Positions 16,936 through 25,004 of a stretch of DNA of 64,000 nt are shown piece by piece; within the stretch, counting starts at the first letter, position 1; each line of letters starts with the position of its first letter. Under the pieces are notes generated by a model. That model made no database searches and had not been told where the DNA came from. It was given only the letters and a program-made list of their open reading frames with translations. A program made the position numbers and the translations under genes. The DNA is taken from contig NZ_LR594675.1 of NCBI RefSeq assembly GCF_901827205.1, forward strand, positions 2,914,001-2,978,000. Reading direction: 5' to 3'. This DNA is from Variovorax sp. PBS-H4. GTDB lineage: Bacteria; Pseudomonadota; Gammaproteobacteria; Burkholderiales; Burkholderiaceae_C.

Positions 16936-16964
16936 AGATAGGAGTGCCTGGACCCGAGTTCAAG
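16936..16964 (-). promoter_or_regulatory. Candidate sigma-32 heat-shock promoter for the hsp20 pair
   Basis: On the minus strand CTTGAAC (16964-16958) is followed after 15 bases by CCTATCT (16942-16936). This approximates the sigma-32 consensus (CTTGAAA, 13-15 bases, CCCCATnT). It lies about 65 bases upstream of the first hsp20 start. The -10 match is imperfect. Confidence 0.4.
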
Positions 16965-17129
16965 AGGTCTCGCCGGGTGCTGCCGCTGCGCAACTCTGGG
17001 AGAAACCCGGGTTTCGCGCGAATACCGTACATGCCTGAACGATGATCGAACAGCAGGGCAGGCCGTCCCGTTGGCACCGATCTTGTGCGGCCCTACAGTC
17101 CGCCTCGCCCTTACTCAACGGAGACATTC

Positions 17130-18539
17130 ATGAGCAAACCCCAGGCGCACGAGCCCCCTGGCCGCCACCAGTCGAAGAAGGCCGCGGCCAGCGGCTGGAT
17201 CGGCTCGGCCCTCGAGTACTACGACTTCTTCATCTACGCCACCGCGGCGTCGCTGATCTTTCCGCAGATCTTCTTTCCCAAGGGCGATCCGAAAATCGCC
17301 ATCGTCGCCTCGCTGGCGACCTATGGGGTAGGTTACGTGGCGCGGCCGATCGGCGCCTTCTTCCTGGGCCACTGGGGCGATACCCACGGCCGCAAGCAGG
17401 TGCTGATCCTGTGCATGTTCCTGATGGGCTTCTCGACCATTGCGGTCGGCGTGCTGCCGACCTATGACCAGGTCGGCCTGCTGGCGCCAGTGCTGCTGGT
17501 GGTCTGCCGCCTGGTGCAGGGCTTCGCGGTGGCCGGGGAGATTTCCGGCGCCAGTTCCATGATCCTGGAGCACGCGCCCTTCGGGCGGCGCGGCTTCTTC
17601 GCGAGCTTCACGCTGCAGGGTGTGCAGGCCGGGCAGATCCTGGCTGCGGCGGTCTTCCTGCCACTGGCGCACTACATGCCGGAACAGGCTTTCAACAGCT
17701 GGGGCTGGCGAATTCCGTTCCTGCTGAGCTTCATCGTGATCGTCGCGGGCTACATCATCCGGCGCGAGGTCGAGGAGACGCCTGCTTTCGCAGAAGAAGG
17801 GCAGAAGCAGCAGCGTCCGCGCTCTCCCATCGTCGATGCATTCAAGTACAGCTGGAAGGACATGCTGCGCGTGGTGGCGATGGCGCTGATGAACGTCATC
17901 CCGGTGGTCGCAACCATCTTCGGCGCAGCCTACGCGGTGCAAGCCGCTTACGGGATCGGGTTTGCGAAGGACATCTACCTCTGGATACCCGTGCTGGGCA
18001 ACATCCTTGCGGTGGTGGTGATTCCCTACGTGGGCAACCTGTCGGATCGTATCGGCCGCAAGCCGCCGATTGTCTTCGGCGCGCTGGCTTCGGGCCTGCT
18101 GGCCTTCGGCTATCTCTATGCCATCAGCATCAAGAGCGTGCCGCTGGCAATCTGCATGTCGCTCTTGATGTGGGGCGTGGTCTACCAAGGCTACAACGCG
18201 GTGTTCCCGAGCTTCTACCCCGAGCTGTTCCCGACCCGCACGCGCGTTTCGGCGATGGCGATCTCGCAGAACCTCGGCACGGCCATCACCGCCATGCTGC
18301 CCGCGCTGTTCGCCACCGTGGCGCCTCCGGGCGCGGCCAACATCCCGCTGATCGTCGGCTCGCTGGCCTTCGGCATCACGGTGATTGCCGCGATTGCAGC
18401 CCTGAGTGCGCGCGAGACGTTTCGCATCCACATGAACGATCTTGGCAATGCCGATGCGGTGCCTGTGCCGAAGCCGGACTATGAACGCATGCGCGAGCAG
18501 ACACTGGCGGACGCGAGGTTGGCGAAGGCGCTGGGCTGA
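17130..18539 (+). CDS. MHS-family metabolite:proton symporter
   Basis: This 469-aa MFS permease of the metabolite:H+ symporter family (ShiA/ProP/KgtP-like) has about 12 membrane helices. Typical motifs are SALEYYDFFIYATAASLIFP in helix 1, GHWGDTHGRKQVLI in the helix 2-3 loop and RLVQGFAVAGEISGA in helix 4. The ATG giving MSKPQAHE follows ACGGAG and is preferred to a start 15 codons upstream. Substrates of this family are usually small carboxylates or shikimate-like acids; none can be fixed here. It is divergent from the hsp20 pair and appears monocistronic. Confidence 0.88.
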   Translation: MSKPQAHEPPGRHQSKKAAASGWIGSALEYYDFFIYATAASLIFPQIFFPKGDPKIAIVASLATYGVGYVARPIGAFFLGHWGDTHGRKQVLILCMFLMGFSTIAVGVLPTYDQVGLLAPVLLVVCRLVQGFAVAGEISGASSMILEHAPFGRRGFFASFTLQGVQAGQILAAAVFLPLAHYMPEQAFNSWGWRIPFLLSFIVIVAGYIIRREVEETPAFAEEGQKQQRPRSPIVDAFKYSWKDMLRVVAMALMNVIPVVATIFGAAYAVQAAYGIGFAKDIYLWIPVLGNILAVVVIPYVGNLSDRIGRKPPIVFGALASGLLAFGYLYAISIKSVPLAICMSLLMWGVVYQGYNAVFPSFYPELFPTRTRVSAMAISQNLGTAITAMLPALFATVAPPGAANIPLIVGSLAFGITVIAAIAALSARETFRIHMNDLGNADAVPVPKPDYERMREQTLADARLAKALG

Positions 18540-18551
18540 AGGCCCGCGCGC

Positions 18552-18743
18552 TCAGTCTTTGCCGCGGAGGATAAAAACCCGGGCCACCTCGGCAGGCGAG
18601 AAGCCGTCGAGGACCTGGTCCGTCAACAATTTCTGATTCTCTGCCGAGAGGTTTCTGAAATCGAGCACAAGCCCGTCGATATCGGTTTTGGGCCGATGCT
18701 GAACTTCGGTGTTCAAGGCCGGGCCCCCCTTGGAAATTTTCAT
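18552..18743 (-). CDS. Small hypothetical protein, 63 aa
   Basis: A short open frame starts MKISKGGPALNTEVQH and ends RVFILRGKD. The middle (DFRNLSAENQKLLTDQVLDGFSPAEVARVF) would form two amphipathic helices with a turn, not unlike a small DNA-binding or regulatory unit. I do not recognise a family. Its base composition is less GC-rich than the neighbours. It lies alone between the convergent transporter gene at 17130 and the methyltransferase at 18916. The effector-type promoter box was not found upstream of it. The frame can be extended upstream by 22 codons, but those look non-coding. Confidence 0.45.
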   Translation of the reverse strand: MKISKGGPALNTEVQHRPKTDIDGLVLDFRNLSAENQKLLTDQVLDGFSPAEVARVFILRGKD

Positions 18744-18915
18744 AGCGTCGTTTTGATTCTGTTGTCGTGTGACGGTCTCTGGTCTGAAGCATGCGGCCCG
18801 GGCAATCACACGGGAGCGCCCTGGAGCGTTCAGCCCACAGCCACCAGGGGACCCGGATTCTGAGCCCGATCGGCCTCGACCAAATCTGGTCTTTTATGAC
18901 TGAACTGTTGCCGGT

Positions 18916-19782
18916 TCATCGTTTCTCGCAGAGCACGAGGTTCTCGCCGTCGAGCAGCGTGTGGGATGTCCCGGCTTCGGAGGCCAGCTCCTGTGATGGC
19001 ACGACCTCGATCGGCGTGAGCTCGAAGCGCTGCAGGAAGCTGTCGATGCGTTGCACCTCGATGGACCACGCGAAGGGTTCGCTGCGAAAGGCCAGCCACC
19101 GCTCGACCCAGCGGCTTCGCGGGCGAAAGCCGGTGCTGCCGTCCGGCCACTTCGACATGAAGCTGAACACCATTCGGGTCGATGGCCCGTGCAGCGTCGC
19201 GATGGCGTGGAACAACCGGTCGATGACGGCGGGCGCCAGGTACATCAGCACCCCCTCCGCGATCACCAGGGTGGCGCGGCCGTCGTCGAAGAGCTCGGCC
19301 GGCAGCGGGTCGGCCGCGAGGTCGATGGCAACGAAGCGCACGTTGGGTGCAAGCTCGCCGCACAGCGCGTCGGATTTGGCGCGCTGTGTTGCCGGATGGT
19401 CGATCTCGATCCAGTCGATATGCGGAAATTCCGTTGCAAGGCGCAGGGCCAGCGTGTCGAAGCCGGCGCCGATGACCACCACGCGTCGACAGCCTTCGGC
19501 GATGGCTGCGCGGCATCGGCGTTCGATCCAGCGCTTGCGGTGCCAGTAGTGGGTGATGATGCCAGGCAGGACCACCTGCTCAAGCATGCGCCACAGCCCG
19601 CGGGTGGGAGCGAAAACTGCGCTCTTCGCAAGCAGGACATCGGCAAGGTTGCCCGAGAGGAAGCGTTCGCACAACGCCCGCGCGCCCGGCGCCACCAGCG
19701 CGGTCGTGTGCGGGTCGCTGGCCAGCAGGATCGTGCTGGCCGCGATCAGCTTGGCAGTGCTGCTGGCCTGTTCGGCCTTCAC
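18916..19782 (-). CDS. Class I SAM-dependent methyltransferase, LCM family
   Basis: This 288-aa protein belongs to the leucine carboxyl methyltransferase-like family (as in PpmA/Rv-type SAM methyltransferases). The SAM-binding loop VVVIGAGFDTLALRL and the acidic residue after strand 2 (WIEIDHPATQ) are clear, and EGVLMYL is the conserved post-motif segment. The start codon is GTG, overlapping the stop of the FAD oxidase gene by three bases, which implies translational coupling. Substrate unknown; enzymes of this family often methylate carboxyl or hydroxyl groups of secondary metabolites. Confidence 0.82.
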   Translation of the reverse strand: MKAEQASSTAKLIAASTILLASDPHTTALVAPGARALCERFLSGNLADVLLAKSAVFAPTRGLWRMLEQVVLPGIITHYWHRKRWIERRCRAAIAEGCRRVVVIGAGFDTLALRLATEFPHIDWIEIDHPATQRAKSDALCGELAPNVRFVAIDLAADPLPAELFDDGRATLVIAEGVLMYLAPAVIDRLFHAIATLHGPSTRMVFSFMSKWPDGSTGFRPRSRWVERWLAFRSEPFAWSIEVQRIDSFLQRFELTPIEVVPSQELASEAGTSHTLLDGENLVLCEKR

Positions 19783-21266
19783 GCCGGCGCACCTTCACAT
19801 GCGGGCACGTCGGGGAGGGCGCGCGCGAACGCGCCGCGATAGTGCATGTACCAGGTGCTCACGAAGAGTTCGTGCGGGTCGTGTTCGAGCTTCTTCGCGA
19901 GCCATGCGCCGAACTGCGGATAGCACCGCCGCACCTGTGCGGCAGACGCGTGGCGATGGTAGGTGAGATAGAAGCTGCCTCCGAGGGCGGCCGAGGCATC
20001 GATCAGGGCCCGAAAGGTGTCCGCCGTGCGGGCCCGTCCGGTGTCGTCGTGAGGAGTTCTCAAATTGAAGATGATGCACGCGAAGTCTTCTTTCGCCCAT
20101 GGAAGGTATGAGGTCGTGTCGCGCAGGATGGAGCGGATGGTGCCGTAGATCACTTCGGTGCCAAACACGCGAAGGATGTCGCGCGCCTGCTGCATGAACG
20201 CCAGCAGCCGATGGCGCGGCACATAGTGCTCGCCGATGACGAGCGTCTCTTTGACGAAAGCCTTTTTGGCCGGCTGCCTGCTCGCCAGGAAGTCGGCATA
20301 GCTCGGGATGTAGGTGCTGAGCTGCATGGTGTCTGACCCATACACCGCGCCGTGCGTGTCGAGGTAGTGCCTGGCGTATTGCGCAAAGGCGGCCTGCTTG
20401 TCGTGGTGCGCGAGCTCGAGCAGCTGCAGCCAGGCATCGGGTGCGAGGTCGGCCGCTGCGTGCCCGCGCGTGCCATCGAGCTCCGCCGGCTTGTAGCAGG
20501 CCAGGACGCCGCGGCGCAGAAAGTGATGGTCCTGTGAGTCGATGGCGAACTGGAAGTCGCCGTAGGCGCAGCCCTCGTCGGCACGGCGAAAGACGGCGTT
20601 CACTGCGTCGTCCAGGTCGAGCACGTCGACCACGCGCCGGACGAGAAGGCGCGGGCACAGGCGCAGGGTCGCGGCGTACACGATGCCGAACAGGCCGTAG
20701 CCGCCGATCACCAGCGAGAACAGCTCGGCGTTGTGAGTGCGGCTGCAGAACACCACATCGCCGCGTGCATCGACGAGGGTGAGATCCTCGATGTCATTGC
20801 CCAAGGGCTGCATGGCCAGGCCGCGTCCATGGGCATTCGCCGCGATGGAGCCGCCCAGCGTGACGTCGTCGACGCCCGTCTGCTTTTGCCGGATGCCCCA
20901 GCGGCCCTGGCCGGCGGCGTCCATGGCGTGCGTGGCCTCGACGATGCGCGGCCACTGCGCGCCGGCTTCGATCTGCAGCAGCCCGGCCGATGGGTCGGTC
21001 TTCAGCACCCGGTCCAGGCCGCGCGTGTCGATGTGGAGGGAGTCCACGGCAAACTGCTGGCCGCCCATGGCGTGCCGGCCGCCTGAGACCGAGATGCGCT
21101 GGCCGGCGATGGCTGCCCGCCTGACCGCTGCCTGCAGTTCGGACAGCGTCCGGGGCCTGCAGAGGTGCGCCACCGGCGTGGGGTTCAACTGGGAATGGAC
21201 GTCGTCGAGAACTTGCTTCATCGTTGCCGCGTGGAGGGCGGTGGCTTGTGGCGAGGGGCGCATCAT
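19779..21266 (-). CDS. FAD-linked oxidase (VAO/aldonolactone oxidase-like)
   Basis: This is an oxidoreductase of the vanillyl-alcohol oxidase/FAD_binding_4 superfamily, about 495 aa from the MMRPSPQ start. The FAD-binding half contains CRPRTLSELQAAVRRA and SGGRHAMGG, whose His is the usual covalent FAD attachment site. VTLGGSIAANAHGRG and GYGLFGIVYAATLRL are further family motifs. The C-terminal half resembles L-gulono/D-arabinono-lactone oxidases. The open frame extends far upstream, but that part is low-quality coding sequence and would overlap effector box 2. It is coupled with the LCM methyltransferase, suggesting a two-step modification pathway whose substrate is unknown. Confidence 0.78.
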   Translation of the reverse strand: MMRPSPQATALHAATMKQVLDDVHSQLNPTPVAHLCRPRTLSELQAAVRRAAIAGQRISVSGGRHAMGGQQFAVDSLHIDTRGLDRVLKTDPSAGLLQIEAGAQWPRIVEATHAMDAAGQGRWGIRQKQTGVDDVTLGGSIAANAHGRGLAMQPLGNDIEDLTLVDARGDVVFCSRTHNAELFSLVIGGYGLFGIVYAATLRLCPRLLVRRVVDVLDLDDAVNAVFRRADEGCAYGDFQFAIDSQDHHFLRRGVLACYKPAELDGTRGHAAADLAPDAWLQLLELAHHDKQAAFAQYARHYLDTHGAVYGSDTMQLSTYIPSYADFLASRQPAKKAFVKETLVIGEHYVPRHRLLAFMQQARDILRVFGTEVIYGTIRSILRDTTSYLPWAKEDFACIIFNLRTPHDDTGRARTADTFRALIDASAALGGSFYLTYHRHASAAQVRRCYPQFGAWLAKKLEHDPHELFVSTWYMHYRGAFARALPDVPACEGAPA

Positions 21267-21352
21267 GGCCAGGCCGTCGCTCCAGGTTTCAACGAAGACC
21301 GCGAAGGTCGCCGAATACGCGCTGCGGCGTACCGAATGCCGATACTTCGCTC

Positions 21353-21380
21353 GGAACGAGGCGAAGCGCGTGGTTACGAA
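21353..21380 (+). promoter_or_regulatory. HrpL-like ECF sigma promoter (effector box 2)
   Basis: GGAAC at 21353-21357 and TTACGAA at 21374-21380 are separated by exactly 16 bases. The proposed effector start lies 75 bases downstream. Spacing and invariant bases match boxes 1 and 3. The position also argues that the coding frame open further upstream is not translated and that the gene starts at 21456. Confidence 0.68.
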
Positions 21381-21455
21381 CGAAAGCGTGCACTGAATAC
21401 ACGTTCGTGCGCGCGCTCTCCTATCGCTCGTGGAACGCCACACCGCAAAGTCACT

Positions 21456-23090
21456 ATGAATATCCAGAAATCCCCGCCGATTCGCCCTTCGAGCTCCTTC
21501 GGCTCTCACCCCAAACCCATCCCTGCCGAGCCGCCGCTGGATCCACGCAACGAGGACGTGACGATGGAAGAAGCCTGCGCAGCCGACGACGCGCCGTTGA
21601 GTTCGGATGTATCAAGCCCTCCAACGGAGAGCCAAATGCGCGATTACAACGAGATGGTGCAGAGTGTCCGGAATCGAGGGATCAACGAGCGCTGCGTGAT
21701 ACTCGGCGCTACGAGTCTTCAAACGATTTCATTCGCCTGCGGCTACGTCCGCGCGCGAGGCAACCCCACGGCGGCTGCCAAATTGGCGATCTCGGCCGTC
21801 AGAGGCTTGGTGCTTGCCGGCAAGCTGCACCACGACCTGGTGGCAATGGGGGCAAAGATCAAAGACTTTCTGCGGCCTGAAGGCTGCCGCCCCAGCGGAG
21901 AAGATCTCGAGGAGGCGGCCAAGCTGTTGGAGGACTTGACTTCGCAGTCGCAGGCCCAACGCATGCTTCAGCGGCCCGTGGAAAGCTTGGGCAGGGATTT
22001 GGCGCAGCGTTGGTTGGATCTGGGGAAATGGTCGCGGGCGTGCGACTTTGTCCACGCCGTGAAGCTGGACTTCAATTTGCGGGAGCTTCTCCAGACCTGC
22101 GAACTCGAAACCAACCTGTCGGCTGCCGGTGTGTTGGTCACGGCTTTTGAGGCCAACAAGGACGTCATTTTGCACGCCGACAGGGTGGTGTTGCTACGGC
22201 CGAGCAGCGGGACGCTGGGTGCGCCCTTGCATGTGGCGGAGCGGCTTCTCGAATGCGTGCCTTTGCTGGTGGAAATGGCCGACGTCGATAACAAGTTCGA
22301 CGACAACCATGATGGGAGCTTCAGGGGAATCTATAAATCAGACAGCAGGTCGTACCTCCGGCAAATCATCGAGACGATCTTTTTACCCCGAACTGAAATT
22401 CGTGAGTTGAAAATCAACACGAACACCGACCCGTCTGCCTTGGCGTCGCTGATCCAGAGTCAGCTATCCTCCAATGAAGGAATCACTGAAAAAACCTGCG
22501 AGTGGCTTGCCCAGCTGATGTCGCATTCATCCGCCCGTGATGATCAGTTGAAGGTCTTCTCGAGTACATCCAACCTCCTGCGGACCAGCATGGTCGCTGC
22601 CAAGCAGAAATGGGGCCAGCTCGAAGCCGAGAAGCTTGCGAAGAGCATCTTCTCCCGCATGCTCTTTTTCCGCGGATGGTATACACACCCTTGGATGTCC
22701 GGGTTGGCCCCCTTTAGTGTCACCGGTAACGAATGGATGGCGACGCAGATCGCCTCCACGCCGGTCCATCAGCAAGGCCGCACAGGTCCATCGATGGTGA
22801 GCCATGCTCACTTTACGAAGGAACTGGTCCTTGAACTGAAAAAGTTCTTGGCTGAGGCGGAGAGACGCCTCGGGCCCGACGGTGCCGCGCTGTCGGAGTA
22901 CATGCGCTTCAACACACTGGCTCATATTCATGATCTCATGCTTGTGTTCAAAAATTCTGGCGGCAACCGCGAGAAGCTGGGTGCGGTCGTCGCCGCCCAT
23001 GAGCTGGCGAAGGACCTCGGAGCAGCCGAATCGAATATCGATCGCTACCAGAGCTGGTTGAATCCCATTTTTGAATCTGTGCTGCTTTGA
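21456..23090 (+). CDS. Putative type III secreted effector, 544 aa (orphan)
   Basis: No known catalytic family is recognised. I choose the ATG giving MNIQKSPPIRPSSSFG because box 2 lies just upstream; the frame is open for a further 97 codons but those look non-coding. The first 65 residues are rich in Ser and Pro with two acidic patches, fitting an unstructured type III secretion signal. The remainder is largely helical, soluble and without signal peptide or membrane helix. A compact C-terminal part starts near residue 400 (FFRGWYTHPWMSGLAPF). No chaperone gene is adjacent, so it may use a chaperone encoded elsewhere. Codon use is less GC-biased than the flanking oxidase and IclR genes, consistent with acquisition by transfer. 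Confidence 0.5.
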   Translation: MNIQKSPPIRPSSSFGSHPKPIPAEPPLDPRNEDVTMEEACAADDAPLSSDVSSPPTESQMRDYNEMVQSVRNRGINERCVILGATSLQTISFACGYVRARGNPTAAAKLAISAVRGLVLAGKLHHDLVAMGAKIKDFLRPEGCRPSGEDLEEAAKLLEDLTSQSQAQRMLQRPVESLGRDLAQRWLDLGKWSRACDFVHAVKLDFNLRELLQTCELETNLSAAGVLVTAFEANKDVILHADRVVLLRPSSGTLGAPLHVAERLLECVPLLVEMADVDNKFDDNHDGSFRGIYKSDSRSYLRQIIETIFLPRTEIRELKINTNTDPSALASLIQSQLSSNEGITEKTCEWLAQLMSHSSARDDQLKVFSSTSNLLRTSMVAAKQKWGQLEAEKLAKSIFSRMLFFRGWYTHPWMSGLAPFSVTGNEWMATQIASTPVHQQGRTGPSMVSHAHFTKELVLELKKFLAEAERRLGPDGAALSEYMRFNTLAHIHDLMLVFKNSGGNREKLGAVVAAHELAKDLGAAESNIDRYQSWLNPIFESVLL

Positions 23091-23111
23091 TCTATCCGCC
23101 GCGGGCTGGAT

Positions 23112-23906
23112 TCAAATCATGGCGCGCATCGCCTGCGCCGTTTCACGCAGAACCGGCAGCACGCGGGCGACTGCGTCCTCGCTGCTTTCATGGCCCATCG
23201 GCATGGTGATGTTGAGCGCGCCCACCAGCGCGCCATGCCGGTCGCGCAGCGGCACCGCAATGCCCCGCGAATTCAGGTCGAGTTGCTGTTCCGACAGAGC
23301 CCAGCCTTGTGCACGGATGCGCGCAAGCTCGAGCTTCATGCGCTCCTTGCTGGCGATGGTGTGCGAGGTAAAGACGGTGAGCTCGTGCGTGGCTAGCCAT
23401 AGGCTGCGCTCTTCGTCGCTGCGCATCGCCAGCATCAACATGCCCGATGCGGTGACCTGCGCCGGCACCCGGGCGCCGAGCACGTACCCGGTGCTCATGC
23501 TGCGGTTGGGACCGTTGCGCGCGATGTAGACGACCTCGTCGCCGTCCATCACGCTGAGGTAGGCGATCTCGTGCGTGCCGGCCGCGACGCGCTGCAGAAA
23601 CGGCTGGACGATGCGCGGAAGCCGCGCTGATTCCAGGTATGACTGGCCCAGACGCAGCACTCGCGGCGTCAGCCAGAACAGCTTGCCGTCGCCCGCCACG
23701 TAGCCCATGTGCTGCAGCGTCAGGAGGTAGCGCCTGGCGGCGGTGCGCGTCATGCCCGTGCGCTGCCCGGCCTCACTCGCCGTCATGCGCGGATGGGCGT
23801 CATCGAAGGCCTCGATGATCGACACGCCGCGCTCGAGGCCTGCGATCCAGTCCCGCTTGTCGAGCCCGGCGGGAGCAGGAGAAGGATCAGAGTCGTTGGT
23901 GGTCAT
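23112..23906 (-). CDS. IclR-family regulator (PcaR/PobR-like)
   Basis: This 264-aa regulator has an N-terminal winged HTH (ERGVSIIEAFDDAHPRMTASEAGQRTGMTRTAARRYLLTL) and a C-terminal GAF-like IclR effector domain (ASGMLMLAMRS, ALNITMPMG). It is of the PcaR/PcaU/PobR type that controls protocatechuate and quinate genes, usually as an activator binding an aromatic or beta-ketoadipate-type ligand. The ATG MTTNDSDPSP is preferred to a TTG nine bases upstream. It is divergent from the quinate/pca operon, with a palindrome in between that fits its operator. Confidence 0.88.
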   Translation of the reverse strand: MTTNDSDPSPAPAGLDKRDWIAGLERGVSIIEAFDDAHPRMTASEAGQRTGMTRTAARRYLLTLQHMGYVAGDGKLFWLTPRVLRLGQSYLESARLPRIVQPFLQRVAAGTHEIAYLSVMDGDEVVYIARNGPNRSMSTGYVLGARVPAQVTASGMLMLAMRSDEERSLWLATHELTVFTSHTIASKERMKLELARIRAQGWALSEQQLDLNSRGIAVPLRDRHGALVGALNITMPMGHESSEDAVARVLPVLRETAQAMRAMI

Positions 23907-23926
23907 CGGGGACAAACCCTGAATTC

Positions 23927-23943
23927 GTCCGTTTATCGAACGG
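23927..23943. promoter_or_regulatory. IclR-type palindromic operator
   Basis: CCGTT-TATCG-AACGG at 23929-23943 is a perfect inverted repeat in the divergent intergenic region. Read on the minus strand, GTTCGATAAACGGAC resembles the GTTCGATAA-type sites I recall for PcaR/PcaU regulators. It lies 20 bases upstream of the IclR start and about 120 upstream of the first operon gene. The remaining bases to 24063 hold the operon leader with no further element I recognise. Confidence 0.55.
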
Positions 23944-24063
23944 TTTTGGATGATGATCGCGCCATTCTGCAGGCGTGACCCCCGGCATGCAACCCTGCCG
24001 CACTACATTAACGGCGCTCGCGGCAATTTGCGCGTTAGCCGAACAACCGAGCGAGACCCGCCC

Positions 24064-24987
24064 ATGTTCCCTTCCATCGCAGGCAGTACCGACCTCTACC
24101 TGATTCCGGGTGATCCGGTGACCAACGTGCGCCTGCCCCGCATGTTCAACGCCGTCTTCGAGCGCTTCAGCCTTGATGCGGTGATGGCTCCGGTGCATGT
24201 GGCGACGCGCGACTTCGCCGTCTTCGTCAAGGCCGCCTTTCTTGCGAAGAACGTGCGCGGCATGGTGATTGCGCCCCCGCACAAGCCGCTGGCGGTGGAC
24301 CTGCTCGATGGCGCTGGCCTTTTCGGCCGGGTCGCCGGCTCGGTCAACGTGGTCAAGCGCATCGCCAACGGCGAGCTCGAGGGCGACCTGTTCGACGGCG
24401 AGGGTCTGGTGGGTGCGCTCGACCACTACAACATCCCCTTCCGCGGCAAGCGTGTGCTGATCCTCGGCGCCGGCGTCAGCGCGGCGGCCATCGGCGTCGC
24501 GCTCGCCGAGGGCGGCACCGTTGATGGTGCCGAGCACATTGCCTTCCACGACATCTCGGCCGGCAAGGCTGCAGGTGTCGCCGCCAAGCTCGACGCCTAT
24601 TTCGACGCCACTGCCACTGCGGTCGACAGCAGCGATCCGGCAGGCTACGACCTCGTCATCAACGCCACGCCGCTGGGCCTGAAGGAGGGTGACGCCTTGC
24701 CGATCGATGTGGCGCGTATGGACGCGCACGCGGCGGTGTTCGACATCCTGCTGCGCAACCAGCCCACGCCACTCGTGCGCGCGGCTCGCGCGCGCGGCCT
24801 CAACGCGCAGGCCGGGTTCGAGATGCTGATTCAGCAGATGCCTTACTACCTCGACTTTTTCGGCCACGCAGCCGCGGCGCACGGGGTGCGCGAGGACGCG
24901 CGCTTCCTGCGCGAGTTGATCTACACCCAGGCAATGGCGGCCGAGATCGACTCACCCTTGCGCTATCACTCCGACAGCGTGGCCTGA
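24064..24987 (+). CDS. Shikimate/quinate dehydrogenase-like protein
   Basis: This 307-aa AroE-superfamily enzyme would interconvert 3-dehydroshikimate and shikimate, or dehydroquinate and quinate, with NAD(P). Visible motifs are the catalytic Lys in PPHKPLAVDLLD, Asp in GDLFDGEGL, the Rossmann loop ILGAGVSAAAIGVAL and INATPLGLKEGDALP. The canonical NTDG at the active site reads LFDG, as in shikimate dehydrogenase-like catabolic paralogues rather than biosynthetic AroE. It is the first gene of the operon and starts at ATG (MFPSIAGST). A second paralogue follows two genes later. Confidence 0.8.
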   Translation: MFPSIAGSTDLYLIPGDPVTNVRLPRMFNAVFERFSLDAVMAPVHVATRDFAVFVKAAFLAKNVRGMVIAPPHKPLAVDLLDGAGLFGRVAGSVNVVKRIANGELEGDLFDGEGLVGALDHYNIPFRGKRVLILGAGVSAAAIGVALAEGGTVDGAEHIAFHDISAGKAAGVAAKLDAYFDATATAVDSSDPAGYDLVINATPLGLKEGDALPIDVARMDAHAAVFDILLRNQPTPLVRAARARGLNAQAGFEMLIQQMPYYLDFFGHAAAAHGVREDARFLRELIYTQAMAAEIDSPLRYHSDSVA

Positions 24988-25004
24988 GCACCACGCACTG
25001 AACC

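Noticed and set aside
21165..21455. 97-codon N-terminal extension of the 544-aa protein
   Set aside because: It overlaps the divergent oxidase 5' end and effector box 2 and reads as non-coding Arg-rich sequence.
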